A stretch of 64,000 nt of DNA from JAAYZX01 sp040770645 (lineage in GTDB: Bacteria > Actinomycetota > Thermoleophilia > RBG-16-64-13). The stretch is from contig JAXGIS010000002.1 in the NCBI GenBank assembly GCA_040770645.1, forward strand, positions 186,001-250,000, read 5' to 3'. This document shows positions 1 through 8,886 of the stretch, in pieces. Below the pieces are notes generated by a model that did no database searches, was not told the origin of the DNA, and saw only the letters and a list, made by a program, of their open reading frames with translations. How positions within the stretch are numbered: the stretch's first letter is position 1; each line of letters begins with the position of its first letter. Made by a program: the position numbers and the translations under genes.

Positions 1-128
1 AGAACCACTCGATGCCCGCGACGATGCAGGTCACAGATCTCCGCCACCCGCCCCGCCATGGGGCCCAGACGGAACTTGCCGCGTTCATCGGTGAGAGTAC
101 TGGATCCGATTTTCACAACTACCGTCAT
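1..128 (-). CDS. proB: Glutamate 5-kinase, N-terminal fragment (cut by the window edge)
   Basis: ProB phosphorylates L-glutamate in the first step of proline synthesis in the cytoplasm. Reading the minus strand from the ATG at 126-128 gives 42 codons beginning MTVVVKIGSSTL, which matches the start of the amino-acid-kinase fold (V-V-K-I-G-S nucleotide-binding strand). The rest of the gene lies outside the window. It follows obgE by 29 bases on the same strand, and obgE-proB is a common neighbourhood in Gram-positive bacteria. The fragment is short, but the motif and the context agree. Confidence 0.8.
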   Translation of the reverse strand, partial: MTVVVKIGSSTLTDERGKFRLGPMAGRVAEICDLHRRGHRVV

Positions 129-157
129 GGTGCTACGCCTACCCGCCACCTTCACTC

Positions 158-1597
158 CTACTGAAACTCAAAGATATACCCGGCGATCTCCACCTCGTCA
201 CCGGGTTCCGCACCTGCCTCGCGCAGGGCTTCTTCCAGCCCCAAGCGGCTCAAACGTCTGTCAAGGTACCGCACCGCTTCGTCATTAGCCAAATCAGTTC
301 GTCTGACCAAACGCTCCACGGCCTCCCCCTCCACAACGAACCCCTGCTCGGTCCTTCGCAATACGAGCGTACTGCCTTTGGCGGCCGCCGGTCTGTACAC
401 CACATGCGCCCCAGTTGCCCGAGTGGGCTCGGAACCCATTGGCTCGCTCTCTTCGCGAGGGGCGGCTCCGCTCGCGACTGCGCCATCAGATGCGTAATCC
501 GGTCCGGCGTCAGGTGCCCCCACGGCTGTCTCCACCTGGGAAGACCCGAGCGCCCGCCATGTGGCCCAGACCAACCACTCTATGCCCTTGCCCGTGGCCG
601 CAGACACGGGACACACCAGGATTTCGAGGGGTGGAGATGAATCATCCTCGGTCCACGAGAAAGCGGGGTGTCCCGCCTCCCTCAGCTGAGCCACTTCGCT
701 GTGGAACTCCCGCAGCCTCTCCGACACCACCGTGTCATCCACGACATCGACCTTGTTGAGCACCACGATCTGCGGCCTGCGTCCCAGGGTGGAAGCGTGG
801 GCCTCGAGTTCATGCAGGATGGTGCGGAAGTTCGCCATGGGCTCGTCACCGTAATAGCCGGTTATGTCCACCACGTGGAGTAGGAGCCTGCATCGCTCCA
901 AGTGAGCGAGGAACTCGGTCCCCAGCCCCACCCCTTCACTCGCTCCTTCCAGGAGCCCCGGCACGTCGGCAACGGTGAACGACCCCTCCCGACCGGGAAC
1001 CTCCACCACGCCGAGCATAGGCTCCAGTGTGGTGAATGGGTAATCCGCCACCTTGGGCCGCGCGCGCGAGATGCGCCGGAGGAGCATGGATTTCCCCGCG
1101 TTCGGAAGTCCCGCCAGCCCCACGTCCGCCATGAGTCGCAGAGTCAGACTCAGCCAGCGAGTTTCCCCCTCCTCGCCCAACTCGGCGAAGCGGGGAGCCT
1201 GACGCACGGCAGTGACAAAGCGCGCATTGCCCTTTCCCCCCATGCCTCCCTGTGCCACCCGCGTGCGCTGTCCATGGCGCGTGAGGTCGGCCACCACAAG
1301 GTCGCCGTCACGCACCTCGGTGCCGAGCGGCACCCGAACTACCACATCGTCGCCCCGAGCGCCGGCTTTGTTCGCGCCCCTGCCGTGGCCACCATTGCCG
1401 GCTTTGAAGTGGACGTGACCTCCAAAGTAGTAGAGGTCGCGCAGGCCTTCATCGGCTTCAATCCAGACGCTGCCACCGTCACCACCGTCACCACCGTCGG
1501 GGCCGCCGCGAGGCACATGCTTCTCGCGGCGGAAAGAGATGCAGCCGTTGCCCCCCCGACCTGCCGTCACATTTATCTTGGCGCGATCCGAGAACAC
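158..1597 (-). CDS. obgE: Obg family ribosome-assembly GTPase
   Basis: Obg/CgtA is an essential GTPase that binds the 50S subunit and links ribosome assembly to growth and stress. The 479-residue product has the three expected parts: a glycine-rich Obg domain (about 1-158), a G domain (about 159-355) with GLPNAGKS (G1), DVPGL (G3), NKVDV (G4) and SAATGKG (G5), and a C-terminal OCT domain (about 400-479), which is present in Gram-positive Obg proteins. The linker before the OCT domain is alanine- and glutamate-rich. The start is a GTG at 1595-1597, fixed by the conserved beginning FSDRAKINVTAGRGG. It lies downstream of rplU and rpmA, the usual order, and is likely co-transcribed with them. Confidence 0.97.
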   Translation of the reverse strand: MFSDRAKINVTAGRGGNGCISFRREKHVPRGGPDGGDGGDGGSVWIEADEGLRDLYYFGGHVHFKAGNGGHGRGANKAGARGDDVVVRVPLGTEVRDGDLVVADLTRHGQRTRVAQGGMGGKGNARFVTAVRQAPRFAELGEEGETRWLSLTLRLMADVGLAGLPNAGKSMLLRRISRARPKVADYPFTTLEPMLGVVEVPGREGSFTVADVPGLLEGASEGVGLGTEFLAHLERCRLLLHVVDITGYYGDEPMANFRTILHELEAHASTLGRRPQIVVLNKVDVVDDTVVSERLREFHSEVAQLREAGHPAFSWTEDDSSPPLEILVCPVSAATGKGIEWLVWATWRALGSSQVETAVGAPDAGPDYASDGAVASGAAPREESEPMGSEPTRATGAHVVYRPAAAKGSTLVLRRTEQGFVVEGEAVERLVRRTDLANDEAVRYLDRRLSRLGLEEALREAGAEPGDEVEIAGYIFEFQ

Positions 1598-1677
1598 GGT
1601 GAAAGACGACCTATGGGTGGAGTGAAGGGTGAGAAATGGGGAGGCGCGGCCCCCAAAGGGCGCCGCGCCGCACTCAG

Positions 1678-1941
1678 TTACTCGGTTGCCTGAGGACCGA
1701 TGATGCGGATGGCGCGACCCCGCCGCCCGCGGGTGAAGAGCACCACACCATCCGCCTTGGCGAACAGCGTGTCATCTCTGCCGATGCCGACATTCACACC
1801 TGGGTGGAAACGGGTACCGCGCTGACGAACCAGGATAGACCCGGCAGTGACGAATTGGCCCCCGAACGCCTTGACGCCCAGACGCTGCGCGTTGGAGTCC
1901 CGCCCATTGCGCGAGCTACCGCCGCCTTTTTTGTGAGCCAT
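1678..1941 (-). CDS. rpmA: 50S ribosomal protein L27
   Basis: L27 sits near the peptidyl-transferase centre of the large subunit. The 87-residue protein starts MAHKKGGGSSRNGRDS and carries the family block GVKAFGGQFV and the RQRGTRFHPG motif. The glycine- and lysine-rich N-terminus begins directly at the mature sequence, with no cleavable extension. This agrees with the absence of a prp protease gene between rplU and rpmA, where many Firmicutes have one; only 15 bases separate the two genes here. It is part of the rplU-rpmA-obgE run. Confidence 0.97.
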   Translation of the reverse strand: MAHKKGGGSSRNGRDSNAQRLGVKAFGGQFVTAGSILVRQRGTRFHPGVNVGIGRDDTLFAKADGVVLFTRGRRGRAIRIIGPQATE

Positions 1942-1956
1942 GAGACGCTATCTCCT

Positions 1957-2253
1957 CTAACCTATCTGTTCCACGGAAAGGCGGGTGAGCGCACTGCGAA
2001 ACCCCATCTTGCGCTTATATCCACGCTTGGGCTTGAACTTGAGCACCACCAACTTAGGACCCCTCAGGTGCTCCACCACTTTGGCTGTCACTCGGGAGGG
2101 TTCCCCACCAACTCGAAGCTCATCAGGGGACCCAACCAGGATGGCATTGAGCTCCACCGTGGAGCCTTCGGCGGCATCAAGGCGGTCCACAACCAATTCA
2201 TGCCCCTCTTCAGCGCGATACTGCTTCCCGCCGACGTCGACGATGGCAAACAT
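1957..2253 (-). CDS. rplU: 50S ribosomal protein L21
   Basis: L21 binds 23S rRNA in the large subunit. The 98-residue protein begins MFAIVDVGGKQYR, the hallmark of the family, and ends with KRGYKRKMGFRS and a short tail. An upstream in-frame TTG at 2274 would extend it, but the GAGGAG ribosome-binding site nine bases before the ATG at 2251-2253 decides for the shorter form. It is the first ribosomal gene after rng, and the roughly 200-base gap ahead of it may hold leader regulation. Confidence 0.97.
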   Translation of the reverse strand: MFAIVDVGGKQYRAEEGHELVVDRLDAAEGSTVELNAILVGSPDELRVGGEPSRVTAKVVEHLRGPKLVVLKFKPKRGYKRKMGFRSALTRLSVEQIG

Positions 2254-2280
2254 CCTACATTCTCCTCGTTTCAAGGACGG

Positions 2281-2304
2281 GCACGCGGGTCATCCCCGCG
2301 GTGC
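2281..2304 (-). promoter_or_regulatory. Hairpin in the rplU leader, possible regulatory RNA element
   Basis: The 207-base space between rng and rplU contains an imperfect GC-rich inverted repeat (GCAC-GCGGG / CCCGC-G-GTGC, loop near 2290-2293) about 30 bases upstream of the L21 ATG. In Firmicutes this position often holds an L21 leader that autoregulates the operon. I cannot match this hairpin to that family by eye, so the regulatory role is inferred from position only. The rest of the gap shows no gene. Confidence 0.25.
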
Positions 2305-2460
2305 TTTCATCTCTCGGACGAGGAAGTATAGCAACAGCGCGGAGACAAGGCTACCCAACTCGATGCCGGCCGAGCTACCGCCTCAAGACGCAACCCCAAA
2401 ATACACAACCCCGAAGCAGCCCGGCCCCCACCGTGCAGACAACTACGGCGAAACCAGCCC

Positions 2461-4122
2461 TCACACCGCAACGCGCGCATAGGCGCAGTTGCGGCTCACC
2501 CCTTCCACCACCACACCTACGGACCGCCCCACCAAGTCACCGGCGCCGAATACAATGACCACGTACGATCCCAGGCGCGCGATACCGTCGCGCGATTCGT
2601 AGACGCTGCGCTCGATGATCTCCACGGTCAACTGCTGGCCCCGCACCACGGGAAGTGCCGCCCGGCTGATGACCTCACGACTACCTTCGGCGCTGATGGC
2701 CATCTCCTCGCGCTCAAGATGGTCGACGCCCTCGAAGATGAAGAGCCGGCCCACTTCTTCCGAGAAACGGTGGGCGCGCGCACCCTCGGCCTCAGCGAAC
2801 ACCCCAGCCACATCCGGATGAACCTCAACCAGGAAGGCTTCGGACGAGGACTCCTTGGCAAGCACCCGGAGTCTGCGCTCAACTTCGAGCGCCACGCTCT
2901 GCGCGGACACCACCACACCCTCGCCCTTGCACACCGTACACGGACGGGTCATGATGCCACGAATGCCATCCGTAACGTTCTGCCGCGTCATCTCCACCAA
3001 TCCCAGCGGCGACAACTCCACCACGTAAGTCTTGGTGCGGTCCTTGGCCAGTTCGGCTTCCAAGGTGGCCAGAACCTGCTCTCGGTTCTCGCGGCGGGCC
3101 ATGTCGATGAAATCAATGATGATGATGCCGCCGATGTCCCGGATGCGGAGTTGTCGTACCACCTCCCGGGCAGCCTCGAGATTAGTCCGTAGAACGGTGT
3201 CCTCCAGGAATGAGCGCCCCACGTACCTACCGCTGTTGACATCAATGACGGTCATGGCCTCGGTGTGGTCGATGACCAAGTAGCCGCCCGAAGGGAGGCC
3301 GGCCCGACGCTGGACCGCCCTCTTGATCTCTGTCTCGATACCGTACACTTCGAACATGGGGCGGCCGCCCTGATACAACTCCACTCGGTCTGCCATTTCC
3401 GGGGTGGTGGTCTGCAGAAACCCCACGATGCGCTTCTGCAGCGCCTCGTCATCCACCAGCACCTGCCCAATCTCCTCCGTGAACTCGTCGCGGATGATCT
3501 TCATGGCCAAGTCGGCCTCCGAGTAGACCACGTTGGACACTTCCAGTTCCAAACGTCGCTGCACGGTACCCCACAACTTCTCGAGGAAGCGCAGGTCCCG
3601 AGTGATGGCCTTCTCGCTCACACCCTCAGCGGCCGTGCGAATGATCACACCGGCCTTCTCCGGCTTGATCTCCTGACACAGCTTGCGCAACCGTGCCCGC
3701 TCCGCGTCGGGAAGTCGCCGCGAAACACCGCAAACCCTTCCGCCGGGAACGAACACGAGGTAGCGTCCGGCGATGCTGAGTTCGGTGGTGACACGAGCGC
3801 CTTTGACGCCCATGGGGTCTTTCACCACCTGGACCACTATCGACTGCCCGGGTTTGACCAGTTGCGTGATCTTCTTACCGCGCTGTCCCTGTTCCTCCGG
3901 AAGGAAGATGTCGTCCACGTACAGGAAGCCGTTCTTCTCAAGCCCGATGTCCACAAACGCCGCATCCATGCCGGCCAACACGTTCACGACCCGACCCCTG
4001 TAGATGTTGCCCACATAAGACCGGCGGTCGGAACGCTCTACGTACAACTCCACCAACCGCCCCTCCTCCAGAAGAGCGGCCCGGGTTTCGTTGGCCTCGG
4101 CGCTTATGAGCAGTTGCTTCAT
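2461..4122 (-). CDS. rng: Ribonuclease E/G family endoribonuclease
   Basis: RNase G-type endonucleases cut single-stranded RNA during rRNA maturation and mRNA decay. The 553-residue protein starts MKQLLISAEANETRAAL, has the S1-like region (about 35-130), the catalytic core with TVIDVNSGRYVG around residue 290 and RRENREQVLATLEAEL after it, and the zinc-link CTVCKGEGVV around residue 400. There is no long disordered tail of the E. coli RNase E kind. After the zinc-link lies a further C-terminal segment of about 140 residues. Its start is 13 bases after the stop of the radical SAM/DUF2344 gene, so the two are probably co-transcribed. A rng-rplU junction is common in Gram-positive genomes. Confidence 0.95.
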   Translation of the reverse strand: MKQLLISAEANETRAALLEEGRLVELYVERSDRRSYVGNIYRGRVVNVLAGMDAAFVDIGLEKNGFLYVDDIFLPEEQGQRGKKITQLVKPGQSIVVQVVKDPMGVKGARVTTELSIAGRYLVFVPGGRVCGVSRRLPDAERARLRKLCQEIKPEKAGVIIRTAAEGVSEKAITRDLRFLEKLWGTVQRRLELEVSNVVYSEADLAMKIIRDEFTEEIGQVLVDDEALQKRIVGFLQTTTPEMADRVELYQGGRPMFEVYGIETEIKRAVQRRAGLPSGGYLVIDHTEAMTVIDVNSGRYVGRSFLEDTVLRTNLEAAREVVRQLRIRDIGGIIIIDFIDMARRENREQVLATLEAELAKDRTKTYVVELSPLGLVEMTRQNVTDGIRGIMTRPCTVCKGEGVVVSAQSVALEVERRLRVLAKESSSEAFLVEVHPDVAGVFAEAEGARAHRFSEEVGRLFIFEGVDHLEREEMAISAEGSREVISRAALPVVRGQQLTVEIIERSVYESRDGIARLGSYVVIVFGAGDLVGRSVGVVVEGVSRNCAYARVAV

Positions 4123-4135
4123 CGCCTATTCCCTA

Positions 4136-6770
4136 TCATCCATGGAGGCCATCTCCTCCCAAATCTATGGCCAGACGCTCCACACTGCGGACCTCTATCT
4201 TCTCACCCGCCATCTGCGCCAACGCCGCAGCAATCTCCTGGGGTCTGGCCGATCCTCCCGGTCCCACGAGCGAATAGAACTCAACGCCCCCATCCTCACG
4301 AACTTGGACTTGGGAGACGAACAATTTCACGTCCACCCGCCGTATTTCGCCGGGTCGCCTTCTCTCCACCACGATGGAACCGGCTTCAGTATATCGTCGC
4401 GCGGCCGCCGTCAGCATATCCCCCCACCGCTCTCCCCCGTGAGCCTGCACAGCTTCGGCTCCCTCCGCCGCCTCTCCTGTCGACGGTTGCGTGTGTAGCA
4501 TGTATCTGCAGCCAACCACGTACGCCGCCACCGACTTCCGTTTTCGCCACGGCATCATGCCCGTGACGGCCACCCCCTCGGGTAGTGCCGCCGCCAGCCG
4601 TGATACGAAGTCGGCCGGAGGCGGCTGGCTCAGAGCGATTTGGCAGAACTCCTGCCGGCTCTCCACGCCCACCGGCCTCGGCAGAGCCACACTGAGCAAA
4701 GGCTTGGGCCGCATGCCCGCCGACAGCGCCAGAGTGCCTCCGGCCCGTCGTACGGCCCGCCGCAGGAGCTGCAGGGTGTCCAAGTGCGCCAGGAATCTCT
4801 GCCGCCCGTGTACCGAGTACTCGATGAGATACTCAAAAACGCGCCCCGCCCACTTCGAAGATGCCGCCGGACGCCGGGACATCGTCCCCTCAGTCGGTCC
4901 GCCACCCGCCCCCAATACGGCACCCGCCTCTGATACGCCACCCGCCCCCAATACGACATCCCCATCCGGCCTCATATCGGCCGGGGCCAAGTCCGGCCCC
5001 GGCACAGCCTCTCCGCAGACGCCGCACTCTTCGCACCCCTCCCACCGGCAGTCGGGGGTGGTAAGACCTCGCGCCGCCCTCTCGCGTTCACGCAAGAGAT
5101 AACTCCGCGAGACCACGGGCCCGGTGATGACTTCCCACGGCAGGGCAACCGCCGGATCCAAAGCAGTGGTGGCCAAACCCTCGGCCGACAGCCCGCGTGC
5201 CCGGAACGCCGCATCCCATGCATCAAGCCGTTCGTGTTCGGTCCAACAATCGAATCGCGCCCCGGCCTGCCAAGCCGCCTCCACCACATCGGCCAACTCA
5301 ACTCCCCCACGGGCAAGCGCAGCCTCCAAGTAACTGGTGTCGATGGAATGCAGGGAGAGTTTGGCCTGTCCGCGACCAAGACCCGCGCGCAGGATGCCCT
5401 GCCGCCTTTCGAGTGTCGCCCTATCGGCCATGGCTTCCCACTGGAACGGCGTGAACGGTTTGGGAATGAAGTTGGTGACGCTCACGTGGAGGGCCAGCCG
5501 GCCGCTCCGTGCACCCAGGCTCTTCTTGCCCAGTTCGCGCAGGCGCCGACAGAGGTCCACGAAGCCAGCACATCCTCATCGCGTTCGCCGGGCAACCCAA
5601 TCATGAAGTAGAGCTTGAGAATAGTGTGCCCCCCGGCGAATGCCTCGCGGGCCGCGCCCATGATGTCCTCGTCGGACACGTTCTTGTTGATGATGTCGCG
5701 CAGCCTTTGACTTCCCGCTTCCGGCGCCAGCGTTACCGTGGAGCTCGAGGGCGAAACCAGATGGGAGAGACGCACCGAAGCCGAATCCACCCGCAATGAG
5801 GGCAGTGCGACGCGAACGCCCGGGTGATCCGAAGCCAGAGACGAGAGGACCCGCTGTAGGGCCGAGTAGTCGGTGGTGGAGAGCGAACTCAACGCCAGCT
5901 CCTCATGTCCGCTGGCCGCCAGCTGAGCCGAAGCCAACCCAAGGAGTGAATCCGCCCGCCGTTCGCGCACCGGTCGATACCACATGCCCGCCTGGCAGAA
6001 ACGACACCCGCGCGTGCATCCACGCATGATCTCCACCCACGCCCGGTCGTGCACGCCGGCCGCCAGCGGCACCAGGCACTCCACCGGATAGGGCGCACCC
6101 TCCAAGCTGGCCAGCACCCTCCGCTCCACGCTCCGACTCACGCCGGGGACGTACACTCCGCGGATGGAAGCCAGACTCGACAGCACCGCCGTACGTCCTG
6201 CACCGGATTCCACCTCCCGGCGCATTACTTCCAGGATCTCCGGGAAAACTTCCTCCCCATCCCCCACCACCACCGCATCGAGAAACGGCTCCATGGGCAG
6301 GAAGTTGGACACGGCCGCCCCCCGGCTATCACCAGGGGGAAAGCGGAGCGCTGCGACGCGCGCACGGGAATCCCGGCCAGGTGGAGCAACTCCAGCACGT
6401 TGGTGTAGTTGAGCTCATGCTGCAGGGTGATGCCCACCAAGTGCGCATCCCTGACCGGAGACCACGTCTCCAGCGTCGGCAGATACAACCCCTCCGCGCG
6501 CATGAGAGAGATCGCCTCTACCCAGGGCAGATAGCACCGCTCAACACCCACTCCCGCCGTCTCCCGCGCGAGGTGGTACAAGATTTGAATCGCCTGGTTG
6601 GAGATACCGATCTCGTAGGCCTCGGGGAAAGCAACCACTACGCGGAGGGGGTCGCTATATTCAGATCCGAGGCGAGACCACCCGGGGCCGGATCCAGTCT
6701 CTCCGCCACTCAAGCGCGACGCATTCTGGATCCGCTCGAGGAGTGCGACGAAGCGCGTGCGGTCTCCCAC
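4136..6770 (-). CDS. B12-binding-type radical SAM protein fused to a DUF2344 (TIGR03936-like) domain; two frameshifts
   Basis: The N-terminal part (from GTG 6770) shows the signature AFPEAYEIGISNQAIQILYH of the TIGR03960-type radical SAM family. The middle carries the 4Fe-4S motif CTRGCRFC followed by QAGMWYRP. The last third, from about 4860 down, contains EYSVHGRQRFLAHLDTLQ, the DUF2344 domain. Firmicutes often encode these as two neighbouring genes; here they form one locus of about 878 codons joined by a glycine-rich linker with a VLGAGG repeat. The reading frame changes twice: near 6312, after PLVIAGG in a C6 run, and near 5560, after GLPGERDEDVLA. Both sides match the family, so I treat this as one intact gene with indels. 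The substrate is unknown. The position between rodA/DUF697 and rng is typical for the family. Confidence 0.85.
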
Positions 6771-6796
6771 GTTCAGAAGGTGCTCTGCACTCGACG

Positions 6797-7678
6797 CTAC
6801 CGTCGGAATCGCTGCACCAACGCCGTTGCCCGCTCCCGCAGGGTGTGAACGGAGAGCGCAGCGCCGCTCTCGAAGTAGCGAAACGCGGCTTCACCCAACG
6901 CCTTGGTCCCTGCGTAGCCCACGCTGCCCTTCACGGCCCAACCCACCCCGGGGACCAGGCCCATCAACTGCCGAGCCACCGCGCGAAAGCCCAAGCCCGC
7001 CCCCAGGACAGACGCCAGCTCGAGCAGCCTATCCACGCTCACCTCGTAGCCAAACAGGCCGGCCAGGTTGAGGAGTAATCGCATTTGGTTCAAGGTCATC
7101 ACCGCCAGGTCCGTGCCCGGTACGAAAAGGACGGCCCCCACGGCGGCGTTCTGCAAAGAGGCGTTCGCTATGAGACGACGCGCCGCCGCCCGACGCAGCG
7201 TAGGATACGCTCGGGCCAACGGTATGGCCCGCGGCCCGGCCGCCCAGACCAAAGCCTCCCACACCCGGTCCCAGGAAGCGGCCGTCGCCACCCCCACCCG
7301 AGCCACCCGATCTGAGTACCAGGTGACGGCAGGGGAGTCACGCTTGTCTCCCAGAACGGCCACCACGCCTCCGCCCGGCCAGGAGGCGCGTCGCAAACCC
7401 TCTCGCAGCTGAGCCTCCCCCTCTGCCGGGATTACCACAAGCACCACCGTCTCTGGGCTGGTCGCCGGCGGGAGAGTCACAGAAGTTGCAACGGACGCCA
7501 CCGCGTGCTCAGAAGCGCCCTCGAGGCTCTCCCCACCCACAAGCATTTGCCGCACACTGTCCGCCACCTCGGGGTCAGCCAGAATCAGCAACTCAGCCGG
7601 CATCGCCGCCAAGTCGGCCCCCGCCTTAACGGCGCCGAGCACGTCTGAGGGATCGATTGGGAGTTTCAGTTGCGGCAT
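6797..7678 (-). CDS. DUF697 (YcjF-like) membrane-associated protein
   Basis: The protein has 293 residues. The C-terminal half (about 155-260) resembles DUF697: a run of NA pairs (ANASLQNAAVGAVLFVPG), then TLNQMRLLLNLAGLFGYE, then two hydrophobic glycine-rich helices (ASVLGAGLGFRAVARQ, GLVPGVGWAVKGSVGYAG) that could insert in a membrane. The N-terminal half is an alpha/beta segment without a P-loop, so this is not the GTPase-linked form. The molecular function of DUF697 is not established. It sits 10 bases after rodA and just before the radical SAM gene, so it is probably made together with the rod-shape proteins. Confidence 0.7.
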   Translation of the reverse strand: MPQLKLPIDPSDVLGAVKAGADLAAMPAELLILADPEVADSVRQMLVGGESLEGASEHAVASVATSVTLPPATSPETVVLVVIPAEGEAQLREGLRRASWPGGGVVAVLGDKRDSPAVTWYSDRVARVGVATAASWDRVWEALVWAAGPRAIPLARAYPTLRRAAARRLIANASLQNAAVGAVLFVPGTDLAVMTLNQMRLLLNLAGLFGYEVSVDRLLELASVLGAGLGFRAVARQLMGLVPGVGWAVKGSVGYAGTKALGEAAFRYFESGAALSVHTLRERATALVQRFRR

Positions 7679-7688
7679 GGAGCCCCTG

Positions 7689-8886
7689 TCATCGCCTGAG
7701 TGACACGCGGCCGGTGGAGTACCCTGCGATCATGGAACGCACCTGAATGCTCTCGAGAACCCCTATGGCCAACCAGAATACTACCAGGGAAGAGCTTCCG
7801 TAGCTAAGGAAGGGGAGGGGCACACCGGCCACGGGCATGATGCCGATAGTCATGCCGATGTTGAGGAAGATCTGGAACAGAAGCATGCCGGCCACCCCCG
7901 CCGCCATCACGGATCCGTAAAGGCTCTGAGACCGACCGGCGATACGAAGGATGCGCCAGATCATGAGCAGATAGAGACTCAGGAGCACCATCGCCCCCAA
8001 GAAGCCGAACTCCTCGCCGATAACCGAAAAAATGAAGTCGGTGTGGGACTCGGGCAGGAAACCGAGGTGGTCTGCGTACCTCCCGTGAAACCCTTACCGG
8101 TGAACATACCGCTGGCCACCGCGATGCGACTCTGCATCAACTGATACCCCACACCAGACGTGTCGTGTTCAGGGTTGACGAACACCATCAGGCGCTGCAA
8201 CTGGTAGTCGCGCAGGGCATTGACGCCCATGGCCGGCAGCACCCGCAGAGCGGCCACCGCAACCAAGGCACCCCCCGTGATGAGCAGGGCGGCATGCCTC
8301 CAGTTGATACCCCATGCCAAGAGCATGGAAGACATGATGGCGATGAACACCAGCGATGTGCCCAAGTCCGGTTCCAAGGCCACCAGCAGCGCCGGCAACG
8401 CCACGTAGCCCACGGCCAACAGAACGAAGCGGAACCGGTTTCTGAGTTCAACACCCCCGGCCAGAAAAGCACCCAGTGTAACTATGAGGAGAAGCTTGCC
8501 CAACTCGGCCGACTGGACATCGAAGAAGGGTAGGGCAATCCAGCGATGAGCACCATGACGGCCGGTCCCGACGAACAACGTGACGACCAGCAACAGAATC
8601 ATGCGGCATAGATGTGCTTCTGCCAACGAGCGTAACGCTCAAAGTCCACCAGACTGAGCACCAGGGATACGGCGAACCCCAGACCCAGTCCAATGGACTG
8701 CGCCCTGACGTAGTACATCGACGCACCTTGCCCCGCATCTGCGTGGGTAGCCGAATAGATCATGGCCAACCCCACTCCGCTCAACGTGAGTGCGCTCAGT
8801 AGAAGAAGCCAGTCGTAGGAACGAACGTACGCGCCCAAGGTTAGGCTCTTCGCACGGCTGCTCCCTGCCTGCTCCAGAATCATCAT
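7689..8886 (-). CDS. rodA: RodA, SEDS-family peptidoglycan glycosyltransferase; two frameshifts
   Basis: RodA polymerises glycan strands for cell elongation together with PBP2 and the MreBCD scaffold. About 400 codons are covered, the normal RodA length, with many membrane helices (SYDWLLLLSALTLSGVGLAM, LGKLLLIVTLGAFLAGG, ALPALLVALEPDLGTSLV). Conserved SEDS features include GAHRWIALP, EPDLGTS and, in the shifted frame, HTDFIFSVIGEEFG. The frame shifts near 8605 (after RYARWQKHIYAA) and near 8070 (after KGFTGGTQT). The ATG at 8884-8886 overlaps the mrdA stop (ATGA), which supports translational coupling. I see no reason to call this a true pseudogene. Confidence 0.9.

Noticed and set aside
902..2331. 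Plus-strand frames opposite obgE and rplU/rpmA
   Set aside because: Shadows of the ribosomal protein and Obg genes; no ribosome-binding site or homology.
3265..4566. Long open frame on the plus strand (433 codons) opposite rng and the radical SAM gene
   Set aside because: It is antisense to clear coding sequence, has no family motif, and high GC makes long false frames common.
4860..4985. Short repeats (CACCCGCCCCCAATACG-like) considered as CRISPR or intergenic repeats
   Set aside because: They lie in frame inside the radical SAM/DUF2344 gene and encode a Gly-rich linker (VLGAGG).
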